From NCBI GenBank assembly GCA_002707785.1, contig PANW01000032.1:82363-146362 (forward strand): a stretch of 64,000 nt of DNA. Reading direction: 5' to 3'. Both the position numbers and the translations under genes were made by a program. This DNA is from Cellvibrionaceae bacterium (GTDB taxonomy: Bacteria; Pseudomonadota; Gammaproteobacteria; Pseudomonadales; Cellvibrionaceae). Below the pieces are notes generated by a model that saw nothing but the letters and a program-made list of their open reading frames with translations, was not told the origin of the DNA and made no database searches. Below are positions 18,055 through 29,306 of the stretch, in pieces. Within the stretch, counting starts at the first letter, position 1, and each line of letters starts with the position of its first letter.

Positions 18055-18624
18055 TTATAGGTGACTCAACTGAGAAAATTGCGGTCGCAGGTACTCCACC
18101 TGATCGGCGCGAATACGGGCGCCGTTGATCAGCGCTAGATATTCCGCGGCATTGGGTCGGTAGGGCAACGCGATCAACTCCATCGTAATCTCTTCGAGCA
18201 ACCAATTACCTTTACGCTGATTGCACCGTTTACACGCAGCCACGACGTTCTCCCAGCGATCTTTGCCACCGCGACTTTTGGGATGCACATGATCCCGAGA
18301 CAATTCACGGCCTTTGAAATAGCGACCGCAATAGAGACATTGGTGATTATCGCGACAGAACAACGCCGGATTATTGAGGGGAGGAATGGCTCGTCTCGGC
18401 GCCAAACGACCGCCGCCGCAGGCCAAGATAGCCGGCACCTCAATGTAGCTGCGTTTGCCGGTTAGACGTGAATGACCACCGTGAATACGATGCACAACCC
18501 CACCCAAGCTCCAAGCCACCAGCTCGCGTGCGTATAAGCACACAGCCAGCTGCCAATCAATCCATTCCAGCGGGTGGCCGGCGGCATTCAAACGCAGAAT
18601 TCTAGCCTCGGCGCTCATGGCCAA
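18055..18624 (-). CDS. HNH endonuclease family protein
   Basis: LFCRDNHQCLYCGRYFKGRELSRDHVHPKSRGGKDRWENVVAACKRCNQRKGN. Confidence 0.93.
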   Translation of the reverse strand: MAMSAEARILRLNAAGHPLEWIDWQLAVCLYARELVAWSLGGVVHRIHGGHSRLTGKRSYIEVPAILACGGGRLAPRRAIPPLNNPALFCRDNHQCLYCGRYFKGRELSRDHVHPKSRGGKDRWENVVAACKRCNQRKGNWLLEEITMELIALPYRPNAAEYLALINGARIRADQVEYLRPQFSQLSHL

Positions 18625-19090
18625 ACCTCCCTTAAACCCAACCCTTGATCACAGCGGTTAACCCCACGCAAAATCAACCCAGCGAGAATTACAAAACTGA
18701 GGGATTTGCGGCCGGGCGGCATCAATAGAGAAATACAATCTAGACGAGCGAAGAAATGGAGACAATGGCGATCACGAACATGCAGAGCCTGTTTTTCACG
18801 AGAGAAAGACAGACTTGCCAGAGAGGGCGGCTTTATTCCGTCGTGCTCTAGAAAAAAGCCGAGTAGTTGTGTCCCAATTGCTCTGTTGAAGACCTAACCT
18901 CCAATGATCGAAGCGGTAACACCGATGCATCTGAGTATCCGCCGGCGATAGCAGCGAGTCAAGGTATGACCCTGGTGTGTTAGACAGCCTAAAACCTGAA
19001 TGCGGCAAAAAAGACGAAATTCACAACTAGGGGGAGCCGGATGAGTCATAACCTAAAGAGGAGTTACAACTTTTCGGTCTATAAAAAATG

Positions 19091-19120
19091 AAAAACCCCA
19101 GTAGCATCCCGCCACTGGGG
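19091..19120 (-). terminator. Intrinsic terminator of the leftward pomAB-PilZ operon
   Basis: Minus strand ccccagtggcgggatgctactggggtttttcatttttt. Confidence 0.75.
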
Positions 19121-19348
19121 TATATTCTCACAGGATTTTTTTACCCTAATTCCATTAAGCCAGCAAATTCCATAGTCCTTGCTGTTTGTTTGTCCTTATA
19201 TCCTTATTTGCTCATCCGTGTGCTTCATCCTTGTGTACCTAATAATAGACCATTGCGCGAGTTTCAACAGTGGAGAAGATCGGCAATGTTTGTGAGATAT
19301 ATCCTACAAAATGATTGCCACGGCAACGGCTTAAGCGACAACGTCGAT

Positions 19349-19945
19349 TCATTCATTGGCTAAGGCCTCATCATCACGCAAGGCTTTCAGCAACACCCCC
19401 TGCCGTTTAACAATGTGCTGGATGAGTAGCTCTTGGTCTTCGGGGCTCATGCCAGTGAAATCCACGCGGGTATGGAAGCCATCGCCCTCGTTTGCCGGCG
19501 CCGTGGCCACCACCACGCCATGACAGTGCACGAGATAGCGCCCAGGCAGTAGCATTAACTCAAGATCCACAACCGTACCGGTTTCTAAGGCCTCCTCCAC
19601 CGCTAATGCCATCCCACAGGCGCTGATGTTGACCTCTTGCACCTTGTGCACCAGTTTCTGTGTGATGCGCGATTCCAGCTCTAGCTGCTGAATAACACAA
19701 TTCACCTTTTTGTTGAGTACGCCTAGCAGCTCGCCGACGGTGGGATCTTTAATGACCACTTGCGACAAGAGCGTGTCGATCTGTTTGTTGTAGTCCGAGA
19801 GCAGGGTAATGGTATCGGTGGGATTGATCAGTGAATCAATACGTTGATTGAGTTCTGACTCTTTTAATATACGGTAGTGCACACCAACGTTGTCGTTGAT
19901 TCTAAAAAATCGGCGGCGGTCAGCACTCGCTGCGGGTTCATTCAT
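19349..19945 (-). CDS. PilZ-domain c-di-GMP-binding protein
   Basis: RRRFFR (RxxxR) near the N-terminus and VNISACGM ((D/N)xSxxG). Confidence 0.85.
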   Translation of the reverse strand: MNEPAASADRRRFFRINDNVGVHYRILKESELNQRIDSLINPTDTITLLSDYNKQIDTLLSQVVIKDPTVGELLGVLNKKVNCVIQQLELESRITQKLVHKVQEVNISACGMALAVEEALETGTVVDLELMLLPGRYLVHCHGVVVATAPANEGDGFHTRVDFTGMSPEDQELLIQHIVKRQGVLLKALRDDEALANE

Positions 19946-19957
19946 AAACTACAGACC

Positions 19958-20938
19958 TTAAAAAATTTCGTCAGGTTTCAAATCAAAAAGATATTCGGGA
20001 TCGAGATCAAGATCGCGCAGCAAGTCAGAGCCTTCTTCTTGCAGCAGTTTAACGTCTTCATCACTGAGGCTTTCATCCAACCCCTGCTGGATCACGATTT
20101 CGACACGTCGATTGCGGGAGCGATTGTCACGCGAGTTATTGGCCACCAAAGGCACCGTATCGGCGTAGCCGGCAATTGCGAAACGGCGCTCATTGATGCC
20201 GTCTTTCATTAGTTCATGGGCAACCGATACCGCGCGCGACGATGACAGCTCCCAGTTAGAGCGAAAGCGTGCGGTGGTAATCGGAATGTTATCGGTATGC
20301 CCTTCGACAAAGACCTTGCCGGGCTTGGCCCGCAGCACTTCTCGAATCTCATCAATCACATCGTAATAGTCATCATTGAGTTCTGCCGATGCGGTTTTGA
20401 AAGACCCTTTTTCACGGATGCGGATAATAATCTTGCGACCGCGGGTTTCGACTTCGATTTCGCCTTTAGCGATTTGATCATGCAGAGCTTGTGCGATTTC
20501 CACCGCACCCTGCTCAGTCTGCGCGATCAGCTCTTCCAGTTTTTCTTTAACACGAACCTTGGCACCAGCTTCGTTGTTAACGTCACCCTGCTCAACATCG
20601 AACTCCTGATCACACTCAAAGTCCAATGAGCTCTGAGTCAGGTCTTGAGTCTTTTGCCAAATTTCGTTGATTGGGGTTGGCTCGGGAATGGCGGGACTAA
20701 ATTCTTGCGCAATAATACTTGTCCCTTTGGGCACGTCGGTCACATTTAGTTTATTTTGTACGCCAAACGCCTGCGCCATGGAACCCGCCAGACGTTTGAA
20801 CTTCATCGCGTCCATCTCTGAAAATGACAACAACAACACAAAGAAACACATCAATAGCGACATCAAGTCGGCAAAGGTGCCCATCCAAGGAGGTAATCCC
20901 TCGGGAGGACACTTACATTTTTGCTCTTCATCACTCAT
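19958..20938 (-). CDS. pomB: Flagellar motor stator protein, PomB/MotB type
   Basis: PPWMGTFADLMSLLMCFFVLLLSFSEMD plug/TM and an OmpA-like domain VEGHTDNIPI…NRRVEIVI. Confidence 0.9.
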   Translation of the reverse strand: MSDEEQKCKCPPEGLPPWMGTFADLMSLLMCFFVLLLSFSEMDAMKFKRLAGSMAQAFGVQNKLNVTDVPKGTSIIAQEFSPAIPEPTPINEIWQKTQDLTQSSLDFECDQEFDVEQGDVNNEAGAKVRVKEKLEELIAQTEQGAVEIAQALHDQIAKGEIEVETRGRKIIIRIREKGSFKTASAELNDDYYDVIDEIREVLRAKPGKVFVEGHTDNIPITTARFRSNWELSSSRAVSVAHELMKDGINERRFAIAGYADTVPLVANNSRDNRSRNRRVEIVIQQGLDESLSDEDVKLLQEEGSDLLRDLDLDPEYLFDLKPDEIF

Positions 20939-21009
20939 GGAAATGAAAATTCCTATTTATACTCAACGGGAAAGATTTCGGTCACGATCAGTCAAGGACT
21001 ATTGAGAGC

Positions 21010-21768
21010 CTATTCTTCAGTCACATCACGCTTACCTTCCGGCAAATAGGTTCTCAACATGGTATCGATAACGCGAGGATTCTGTCCCCCTTGAATGGCC
21101 AAGAGCGCATCCAAGATCAAGCTCTTGACCATGGCCTCCTCCCCCGCCCGCAATTTCAACTTATCAGCCACCGGCTCACAAAACGCATTCGCCAGTACCG
21201 CGCCGTACAGAGTAGTCAGCAGCGCTACCGCCATTGCCGGACCAATAGATTTGGGATCATCCATGTTGGCCAACATGGCCACCAGACCGATCAAGGTACC
21301 GATCATTCCCATTGCTGGAGCCATAGCGGCCAATGACGAAAAGATCTTGGCAGCGGTTTCGTGTCGCTCTTCGGCCAGCGTGCGATCTTTGGATAGGAGC
21401 GCTTTGACGACCTCTGGGTCGTGACCGTCGACGAGAAGCTGAATCCCTCTTTGCAGGAATTCATTGCCCACCTCCTTGCCCTCGAGAGCCAAGAGCCCGC
21501 CCTTTCGAGCCGTATCTGCCAGCTCGACGATCTCATCGATTAACTCACCAGGGTCGGAGAGTTTGCTGGAGAAGCTCTTGCCGGCAACCTTTGCGGCCCC
21601 AAGAAATTGCCCCAAGCCAAACTTGGCCATGACCGCAAACAAGCTACCGCCGAATACGATCACCAGAGACGGGACATTCATGAACATTCCCAGATCGCCG
21701 CTCATTAACATGGTGGCTATGATCAGACCGAATGCCCCAATCAATCCCACTATCGTCGCTAAATCCAC
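21010..21768 (-). CDS. pomA: Flagellar motor stator protein, PomA/MotA type
   Basis: MDLATIVGLIGAFGLIIATMLMSGDLGMFMNVPSLVIVFGG; APAMGMIGTLIGLVAMLANMDDP; adjacent pomB. Confidence 0.92.
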   Translation of the reverse strand: MDLATIVGLIGAFGLIIATMLMSGDLGMFMNVPSLVIVFGGSLFAVMAKFGLGQFLGAAKVAGKSFSSKLSDPGELIDEIVELADTARKGGLLALEGKEVGNEFLQRGIQLLVDGHDPEVVKALLSKDRTLAEERHETAAKIFSSLAAMAPAMGMIGTLIGLVAMLANMDDPKSIGPAMAVALLTTLYGAVLANAFCEPVADKLKLRAGEEAMVKSLILDALLAIQGGQNPRVIDTMLRTYLPEGKRDVTEE

Positions 21769-22075
21769 TTCAAACTCCTATGCAACGGACGTGCTCGCAG
21801 TCGCGCCCCTCTATCTGGGCAACATCAATACGAGACACCCCCAAACAAGCTGGCCATGGCTGGCGCAGACTCATCTGATTCAAATACAGCTTTCTCGGTT
21901 ATCGGCCAAACGGGAAAAATCACCACCTCTTTTAGCAGAAATTGAGGATTCTTCGCCTTCGCCGCACCGAAAGTTTAGCAGCCCTCATCGATGAAACCGA
22001 ACCGCTTGCTCAGATTGACCTAGATTGCTTGCTTCTGTAGTGTTCCCCGCTGTCATTCACAGTGAGAGAATTCCC

Positions 22076-22315
22076 GTGGCAGCCAAGAAAAAAGCCGTCG
22101 ACTTCGAACAATCCCTACAGCAGTTAGAAGCCCTAGTCACCGAGATGGAAAAAGGCGAATTAAGCCTAGAAGACTCCTTAAAAGCCTTTGAAAACGGCAT
22201 ACAGCTCACACGCGAATGCCAGACCCGCCTTGCCGAAGCGGAGCAAAAAGTTCAGCTACTCGTCGAACAGCAGGGCCAGCTCACCAGCCAACCCTTTGCA
22301 GACGATACTCTATGA
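22076..22315 (+). CDS. xseB: Exodeoxyribonuclease VII small subunit
   Basis: [58 protein letters not shown] start at 22076. Confidence 0.93.
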   Translation: MAAKKKAVDFEQSLQQLEALVTEMEKGELSLEDSLKAFENGIQLTRECQTRLAEAEQKVQLLVEQQGQLTSQPFADDTL

Positions 22316-23202
22316 GCACTCAGCTCGACGGTTTTCTGCACCAAGGACAAAAGCGCATCGACGAGGTTTTACGTGTCGCTCTGTCGCCGATTCCGAATGG
22401 CGACGAACGCTTGATGCAAGCCATGCAATACAGCTTATTGAGCGGTGGCAAACGTATTCGACCTATTTTGGCTTACGCCAGCGCGCAAGCCGTGGCAGAA
22501 CTCAGCGCTGCAGTGGATCGAGTAGGCTGCGCGGTTGAGGCCATCCATGCCTACAGCTTGATACACGATGATCTGCCGGCCATGGACGACGATGACTTGC
22601 GTCGCGGACAGCCCACTTGTCATATCGCCTTCGATGAGGCCAGTGCGATTCTGGCTGGCGATGCCCTGCAAACCCTCGCATTCGAGCAGCTTGCGAGCGC
22701 TCCTAACATCAGTGATAGCACACGCATTGAGCTCATCCAAGAACTGGCATCGGCATCGGGTGCTGCCGGCATGGTCGGCGGCCAAGCGATTGACTTGGCG
22801 AGCGTCAATCAACAGCCCTCACTGCAGCAACTGCAGCAGATGCATTCTCTCAAGACCGGCGCTTTGATTCGCGCCAGCGTCAGAATGGGAGCAATAGCAA
22901 CCGGAGCGGCAAGCCCGCAGCAGCTGCAAGCACTGTCGCTTTATGCCGATGCCATCGGCTTAGCCTTCCAGGTGCAGGATGACATTCTTGATGTGATTGC
23001 TGACACGGAGACACTCGGCAAACAACAGGGCGCCGACATAGCACTGAACAAGCCAACCTACGTCTCACTATTGGGGCTAGAACAGGCCCAGCAGAAAGCC
23101 CAACAACTGCACCAAACCGCGCTGGACGCCTTGGCTGGGTTTGACCAAAAGGCCGATATTCTAAGGGCTTTGGCGAGCTACATCATCGAGCGTGAGAAAT
23201 AG
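22312..23202 (+). CDS. ispA: Polyprenyl (farnesyl/geranyl) diphosphate synthase
   Basis: [39 protein letters not shown] 22312 overlaps xseB end. Confidence 0.94.
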   Translation: MSTQLDGFLHQGQKRIDEVLRVALSPIPNGDERLMQAMQYSLLSGGKRIRPILAYASAQAVAELSAAVDRVGCAVEAIHAYSLIHDDLPAMDDDDLRRGQPTCHIAFDEASAILAGDALQTLAFEQLASAPNISDSTRIELIQELASASGAAGMVGGQAIDLASVNQQPSLQQLQQMHSLKTGALIRASVRMGAIATGAASPQQLQALSLYADAIGLAFQVQDDILDVIADTETLGKQQGADIALNKPTYVSLLGLEQAQQKAQQLHQTALDALAGFDQKADILRALASYIIEREK

Positions 23203-23323
23203 CGAGTCGGTATCAAGATCGGCTCAGTCAATTGCCTCACATAAAACCTTAATAAAGCTATGCTTTCTGCGTCTATCCCCCTAAAATCCCCTTTCTAGTC
23301 GCAAAACAATCAGTAACGGCCGC

Positions 23324-25231
23324 ATGTTTGAAGAAATCCCGCTTTCTCGCCCCCTGACCCCACTTCTTGATCAGGTGAATAATCCAGCAGACTTGCGTCA
23401 GCTGGAGGAAAAACAGTTGCCGCAACTGGCTCGAGAACTGCGCGAATTTATGCTCTATAGCGTGGGGCAAACCGGCGGTCACTTTGGCGCGGGCTTGGGC
23501 GTGGTCGAACTCACCATCGCTCTTCACTATTGTTACAACACCCCCGAAGATCGCTTGGTCTGGGATGTTGGCCATCAGACCTACCCCCATAAGATTCTTA
23601 CCGGTCGCCGTGAGCAAATGCTTACTATGCGTCAAGAAGACGGCCTTTCAGGCTTCCCCAAACGAGCCGAAAGCCAGTTTGATACCTTTGGCGTAGGGCA
23701 TTCCAGCACCTCGATAAGCGCCGCCTTGGGCATGGCGCTGGGCGCAGAAATGGATGCCAGCGGCCGCAAAAATGTCGCGGTCATCGGCGACGGTGCCATG
23801 ACCGCCGGCATGGCGTTTGAAGCTCTGAACCATGCCGCCCACGCAGAGGCGGATATGTTGGTGGTCTTGAACGACAACAACATGTCGATTTCACCCAATG
23901 TCGGCGGATTGGCCAATTATTTCTCCAAAGTCTGGGCCAGTAAGCTCTACACCAACTTCCGCGAAGGCAGTAAAAAAGTGCTGTCAAAAATACCGCAAGC
24001 GTGGGAGCTGGCGCGCAAAACCGAAGAACACATGAAGGGCATGATCTCTCCTGGCACGCTGTTTGAAGAGTTGGGCTTTTATTACATCGGCCCCATTGAC
24101 GGGCACGACCTAGAGCGATTGACCCACGACCTGCGCAACTTGCGCAGTCTGCCAGGGCCGAAGCTACTGCACATCATTACTCGTAAGGGTAAGGGCTTTG
24201 CCCCGGCAGAAGCCGACCCCGTGGGCTATCACGCGCTCAACAAAATTGAACCCAAACCCAAGGTTCAAGACGTGCAACCGAAAAAAACCACCAAGAAGAA
24301 GTATCAAGACGTCTTCGGTGACTGGCTGTGCGACATGGCAGAAGTCGATGAGAAGCTCGTGGGTATTACCCCAGCGATGTGCGAAGGTTCAGGTATGGTC
24401 GACTTTGCACAGAGATTTCCAGAGCGCTTCCAAGACGTCGCCATCGCCGAACAACACGCGGTAACACTCGGTGCCGGCCTCGCCTGTGAAGGGCAAAAGC
24501 CCGTTGTCGCCATCTACTCGACTTTTTTACAGCGAGCCTATGACCAGCTGATACACGATGTCGCGATTCAGAACCTCGATGTCACCTTTGCCATCGATCG
24601 CGCCGGTTTAGTGGGCGAAGACGGTCCAACCCACGCCGGCAGTTTTGATCTCAGCTTTATGCGCTGCATCCCCAATATGGTGATCGCAGCACCCAGTGAC
24701 GAAAACGAGTGTCGCCAACTGCTCACCACCGCCTACCAGTTCGAAGGCCCCAGCGCCGTTCGCTACCCCCGAGGCACTGGTCCCGGCGCCGCCATCGAGA
24801 CTGAACTAAACGCACTCCCCATTGGCAAAGGCGTGATGAAACGACAAGGCCAGCGAGTGGCGATCTTAAATTTTGGCACGCTTTTGGCGGAAGCTGAAAT
24901 TGCCGCAGAGCAAGTGAATGCCAGCCTCTGTGACATGCGTTTTGTCAAACCTCTGGATATTGAGCTGCTGATTGAAGTCGCCAGCCGCCACGAATTACTG
25001 GTCACCGTAGAAGAAAACTGCATCGCTGGCGGAGCCGGAAGTGCGGTGATGGAGGCTCTGGCGGCTCGAGGACTAACGACCCCGGTAATGCCTTTTGGTT
25101 TACCCGACGACTTCATTGATCACGGTAAGCACGGCGATCTGTTGACTGCTGCAGGCTTGCACAGCGCCAACTTCGTCAAGCAAATCGAGCAACGCTTAGC
25201 GCCATCGCCAAAAGCCTCAAACCAAGCTTAA
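23324..25231 (+). CDS. dxs: 1-deoxy-D-xylulose-5-phosphate synthase
   Basis: [54 protein letters not shown]; xseB-ispA-dxs order. Confidence 0.97.
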   Translation: MFEEIPLSRPLTPLLDQVNNPADLRQLEEKQLPQLARELREFMLYSVGQTGGHFGAGLGVVELTIALHYCYNTPEDRLVWDVGHQTYPHKILTGRREQMLTMRQEDGLSGFPKRAESQFDTFGVGHSSTSISAALGMALGAEMDASGRKNVAVIGDGAMTAGMAFEALNHAAHAEADMLVVLNDNNMSISPNVGGLANYFSKVWASKLYTNFREGSKKVLSKIPQAWELARKTEEHMKGMISPGTLFEELGFYYIGPIDGHDLERLTHDLRNLRSLPGPKLLHIITRKGKGFAPAEADPVGYHALNKIEPKPKVQDVQPKKTTKKKYQDVFGDWLCDMAEVDEKLVGITPAMCEGSGMVDFAQRFPERFQDVAIAEQHAVTLGAGLACEGQKPVVAIYSTFLQRAYDQLIHDVAIQNLDVTFAIDRAGLVGEDGPTHAGSFDLSFMRCIPNMVIAAPSDENECRQLLTTAYQFEGPSAVRYPRGTGPGAAIETELNALPIGKGVMKRQGQRVAILNFGTLLAEAEIAAEQVNASLCDMRFVKPLDIELLIEVASRHELLVTVEENCIAGGAGSAVMEALAARGLTTPVMPFGLPDDFIDHGKHGDLLTAAGLHSANFVKQIEQRLAPSPKASNQA

Positions 25232-25295
25232 AATCGCTGACCAGGCCCTTTTGAGGGCCTGTCGCCTCCCCCTATCAAGACAAAGGCCTATTAAG

Positions 25296-26180
25296 ATGCC
25301 CTGGTTACAAGTCCGCGTGAACACCCACCGCCAAGACGCAGATGCCGTCGAAGATGCCTTGCTCGCCGCTGGCGCCGTATCCGTAACCTTACAGGACAAC
25401 GCCGATCAGCCCATCCTGGAACCGGCATTGGGAGAAACCCCACTGTGGGATGAGACCGCCATCAGCGCCTTATTCGATGCGGAAGTCGATACCGACTTGG
25501 CTTCCTTAGCCGCCTCTCGGGCGCTGGGCAAAGAACTTCCCCCCCACCGCTGGGAACTATTGGAAGACAAAGACTGGGAACGGGAATGGATGAACAACTA
25601 TCAACCCATTCACTGTGGCGGAGAACTGTGGATCTGCCCCAGTTGGAAAGAGGCTCCAGAACCCGATGCCACCAACTTGTTGCTCGACCCCGGGCTGGCG
25701 TTCGGAACGGGCACTCACCCCACCACCTTTATGTGCCTGCAATGGTTGTCCAAACAAGCCCCTTTCAGCGGGCAGAGCTTTGTCGATTACGGCTGCGGCT
25801 CGGGCATATTAGGAATCGCGGCCTTGCTGCTCGGTGGCAGTCAAGTGACGGGCACTGACATTGATCCTCAGGCACTGCTAGCGACACATGACAATGCCGA
25901 TCGCAACAAGATTGATCGGGCTCGCTTTCCCGTACATTTGCCCCAAGATTGCCCTGAGATTCAAGTCGATATTACCTTGGCCAATATTCTAGCCGGACCT
26001 CTGGCCGAACTAGCGCCCGTCCTGAATGGACTGACCAAACCCGGTGGAAAGCTGTGTCTATCGGGTATTCTTGATTCACAAGCAGAAACCGTGATGGCAG
26101 CCTATCAGCCTTGGTTTGATTTCGACCCCATTCGTCAGCAACAGGAATGGGTCTGCCTGACCGCCACGAAACGCAGATAA
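25296..26180 (+). CDS. prmA: Ribosomal protein L11 methyltransferase
   Basis: MPWLQVRVNTHRQDAD…LDPGLAFGTGTHPTTFMCLQWL…DYGCGSGILGIAALLLG…NILAGPL. Confidence 0.96.
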   Translation: MPWLQVRVNTHRQDADAVEDALLAAGAVSVTLQDNADQPILEPALGETPLWDETAISALFDAEVDTDLASLAASRALGKELPPHRWELLEDKDWEREWMNNYQPIHCGGELWICPSWKEAPEPDATNLLLDPGLAFGTGTHPTTFMCLQWLSKQAPFSGQSFVDYGCGSGILGIAALLLGGSQVTGTDIDPQALLATHDNADRNKIDRARFPVHLPQDCPEIQVDITLANILAGPLAELAPVLNGLTKPGGKLCLSGILDSQAETVMAAYQPWFDFDPIRQQQEWVCLTATKRR

Positions 26181-26281
26181 GTCACAGCTTTGAGCTAGCC
26201 AGCAACACAACCATTTACCCGACACAGCGGAACGTCTACACTCTGCCGCTGTTCTTCGAATTTCAGGGAAAGACCACACTC

Positions 26282-27592
26282 ATGGCAGATCGGGTCACAT
26301 GCTGCCCCCATTGCAGCACTTCGTTTCGCATTACCGACGATCAACTCAAAACCGCCAAAGGCGCTGTTCGTTGTGGCTCCTGCCTGCAAATTTTTCGAGC
26401 CTTGGATCATCTGCAGGAAGAAGAAATCAGTACAGAAGAAACTTCTGCTGCAACGCCGGAAGAGTCCATTCCCGAGCTGGATGACTTCAGTGATGATGCC
26501 TTGATCTCCGATGATATGGATCAGATTGAAGACACGCAAAGCCTCGCACTGGGCGAGCTGAGCGACGACTTTCTGCAGCAAGGCAGCTTCGGCGAAAACA
26601 AAGGGTCCCTGTTCGATCGTGAAATCAAGGTTCGGGAAAACCAAGATAACGACCATACCGACGAATCCTGGGCCGTTAATCTACTCGATGAAATTGAAAA
26701 TGAAGAGGACGTCCCTGCGCCTCCCGCGGCCTCAAAGAGTGATGATAGCGCTCTCTCTCTAGAAGACCCCCTCGACATCCAAGAGACTCTTGGAACAGGT
26801 GAAGACAGTGACACTGACTACAGTCGCGCCACTACCGGGACCTTCGATGCAATTACAGATGAAGAGCTAGAACAAACTCTCAACGAGGCCCCCTCACGCA
26901 GAGAGCCCATCTTTAATGTCACCGGCGAGCGAGATATCGACGCTGCGGAGTCGTCCACGGACGACGAGATTTCTGCCTTATTTGCCGACGATCATGCCAT
27001 CGACGATGGCCACACTGAAGACACCTCAGACTACCGGCAAGACGAGCACGACGATTTATTACACGCCATTGCCCCCGCCCCAGTGGAAATGGAGTGGCAT
27101 GCAGAAAAGTCTCGTTGGCCCATGCGAGTTCTGTGGGCAAGCTTAAGCCTGCTGGCAATAGTGGCACTCGTCACTCAATTTCTGTGGTTTAACTTTGACG
27201 ACTATAGCCGCAAACAACCTTGGAGAGATGGCTTTGCCCAACTGTGTCCAATGTTGGGCTGCAGCCTACCGTCATTGGCTGCGCCGGAGAAAGTCAAAGC
27301 CTACAACCTTGTAGTGCGCAGCCACCCGCGCGCCGATAATGCTCTAATCATTGACAGTATTCTGCTGAACAAAGCCAGCTTTGAACAACCCTTCCCAGAT
27401 TTCAGCCTGAGTTTCAGTGATCTGCAGGGCAAGCCCCTTGCCCATCGCCGCTTTAAACCCTCCGAGTATTTGGGCGGTGAGCTAGCCGGAGCCAAAACCA
27501 TGCCTGCAGGCCAACCGGTGCACATCTCTCTCGAAGTGCTCGATCCTGGCCCAGATGCGGTCAATTACCGAGCAACCATTCCCCTTAATTGA
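26282..27592 (+). CDS. Zinc-ribbon / DUF3426 domain protein
   Basis: N-terminal TCCPHCSTSFRITDDQLKTAKGAVRCGSCLQIF, central acidic region, TM, DUF3426-like C-terminus. Confidence 0.88.
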   Translation: MADRVTCCPHCSTSFRITDDQLKTAKGAVRCGSCLQIFRALDHLQEEEISTEETSAATPEESIPELDDFSDDALISDDMDQIEDTQSLALGELSDDFLQQGSFGENKGSLFDREIKVRENQDNDHTDESWAVNLLDEIENEEDVPAPPAASKSDDSALSLEDPLDIQETLGTGEDSDTDYSRATTGTFDAITDEELEQTLNEAPSRREPIFNVTGERDIDAAESSTDDEISALFADDHAIDDGHTEDTSDYRQDEHDDLLHAIAPAPVEMEWHAEKSRWPMRVLWASLSLLAIVALVTQFLWFNFDDYSRKQPWRDGFAQLCPMLGCSLPSLAAPEKVKAYNLVVRSHPRADNALIIDSILLNKASFEQPFPDFSLSFSDLQGKPLAHRRFKPSEYLGGELAGAKTMPAGQPVHISLEVLDPGPDAVNYRATIPLN

Positions 27593-27741
27593 GGCTCAAA
27601 GGAGGTCAAACCCTCCTTATTGACCGGGCCTTTCAGGTCGAACCCGTAACCACTGGCATGAAAGGTAAATTTGCATCTGTCAACGTCTATTTTTTCGTCA
27701 ATCTGTGCAATTTGTGCTTTTAAAAAGTAGGGGATCGCAGG

Positions 27742-27755
27742 TATGATAGCCCCCC
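27742..27755 (+). promoter_or_regulatory. Candidate -10 (TATGAT) with GC-rich discriminator upstream of dusB-fis
   Basis: gTATGATagccccccttt; -35 is not convincing. Confidence 0.35.
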
Positions 27756-27875
27756 TTTCGCGAACCCTTGATCAAATGTTGAAACAAGCGCTCGCAAAGG
27801 CCTGAGGCGGTATTATTCGCCTCATAGCAGGAACGGAAACTGCAACAGTTTCCACAGGCAAACTTGGGGTGAATC

Positions 27876-28865
27876 TTGTTTCAAATCGGTCCATACCACA
27901 TTCAAAATCAAGTGGTGCTCGCGCCTATGGCAGGAGTAACGGATCAACCATTCCGACAACTGTGTCGCAATCTGGGCGCAGGTTTGGTGGTTTCAGAAAT
28001 GGTCACATCCGACACCCGCTTGTGGAACAGCCGCAAATCACAGACTCGCCTCAACCACACTGGTGAGCTGGAGCCAAGATCCGTTCAAATCGCTGGTGGC
28101 GACCCAGAGATGATGGCTGAAGCTGCACGTATGAATGCCGAACGTGGCGCCCAAATTATTGATATCAATATGGGCTGCCCAGCCAAAAAAGTCTGCAAGA
28201 AAGCCGCTGGATCAGCACTGCTGAAAGATGAACCGCTGGTAGCGGCTATTCTCAGCGCCGTCACCCAGGCCGTGGACGTGCCGGTAACACTAAAGATTCG
28301 CACCGGCTGGAATCAAGACCATCGCAATGGCGTTAACATCGCCAAGATGGCACAAGATACAGGCATTGCCGCCTTGGCCGTACATGGCCGCACCCGCGCT
28401 TGCGGTTACAAAGGTGATGCCGAATACGACACAATCGCTGCCATTGTCGACGCGGTAGACATACCCGTCTTTGCCAATGGTGACATTGATGGCCCAATCA
28501 AAGCCAAGCAGGTACTGGATCACACCGGTGCCACCGCGGTAATGATTGGGCGTGCCGCACAGGGCAAACCGTGGATCTTTCGGGAAATTGACCATTTCCT
28601 GAAAACGGGGGAACAGTTGGCGCCCGCGCCACTAACCGAGATTCAACACATACTGTGCACTCACCTCGGTGAGTTACATCGCTTTTATGGCGATTTTATG
28701 GGACTTCGTATCGCTCGCAAACATGTGGGCTGGTACTTGAAAACGCTCACAGGCAGTGAGCCATTTCGCAAGGCCTTTAACCAAATAGAAGATGCTCAAG
28801 AGCAACATGCCAGCGTTCAAGATTTCTTTGAACAGCTGATAACGAAAGAGGATAAAGCGGCATGA
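27876..28865 (+). CDS. dusB: tRNA-dihydrouridine synthase B
   Basis: [31 protein letters not shown]…[19 protein letters not shown]; followed by fis. Confidence 0.96.
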   Translation: MFQIGPYHIQNQVVLAPMAGVTDQPFRQLCRNLGAGLVVSEMVTSDTRLWNSRKSQTRLNHTGELEPRSVQIAGGDPEMMAEAARMNAERGAQIIDINMGCPAKKVCKKAAGSALLKDEPLVAAILSAVTQAVDVPVTLKIRTGWNQDHRNGVNIAKMAQDTGIAALAVHGRTRACGYKGDAEYDTIAAIVDAVDIPVFANGDIDGPIKAKQVLDHTGATAVMIGRAAQGKPWIFREIDHFLKTGEQLAPAPLTEIQHILCTHLGELHRFYGDFMGLRIARKHVGWYLKTLTGSEPFRKAFNQIEDAQEQHASVQDFFEQLITKEDKAA

Positions 28866-29170
28866 ATACAGCTGAAACGCTGATGGCTGACGCGCCAATC
28901 GAACTAACCAGCCCAATCACCGAGCCTGCACCGGCGACTCAAAATCAATCCCTACGCGATTGTGTTGAACAGGCCATGGACAACTATTTCAAGCACTTAG
29001 ACGGGCAACCGGTGAGTGACGTATACGACTTGGTTATGGCCGAAGTCGAAGCGCCGATGCTGGAAATCGTGATGAAATACACCCGTCACAACCAGACTAA
29101 AGCCGCTCAAGTTCTCGGTCTGAACCGCGGTACTTTGCGCAAAAAACTCAAGCAGTACGGCCTACTGTAA
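28862..29170 (+). CDS. fis: DNA-binding protein Fis
   Basis: C-terminal [46 protein letters not shown] overlap with dusB. Confidence 0.96.
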   Translation: MNTAETLMADAPIELTSPITEPAPATQNQSLRDCVEQAMDNYFKHLDGQPVSDVYDLVMAEVEAPMLEIVMKYTRHNQTKAAQVLGLNRGTLRKKLKQYGLL

Positions 29171-29193
29171 ATCTGTCGCTATACTGAAGTTTT

Positions 29194-29222
29194 AAGAAGG
29201 GTGAGCTGGTCTCGCCCTTCTT
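29194..29222 (+). terminator. Intrinsic terminator-like hairpin downstream of fis
   Basis: aagaagggtgag-ctggt-ctcgcccttctt. Confidence 0.7.
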
Positions 29223-29306
29223 CGTTTCACTACTGCCACTGATTCTCACGATCCAACCGCAGTAACCCAAGCTCTTTTGATACACAGTCAACAACGGACA
29301 CACTCC

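Noticed and set aside
18055-18624. HNH gene as part of a restriction or defence island
   Set aside because: No methylase, helicase or other defence partner nearby; stand-alone HNH proteins are common.
18706-18897. 63-aa plus-strand ORF in the HNH-pomAB gap
   Set aside because: Arg/Cys-rich composition, no start context or recognisable family; probably chance.
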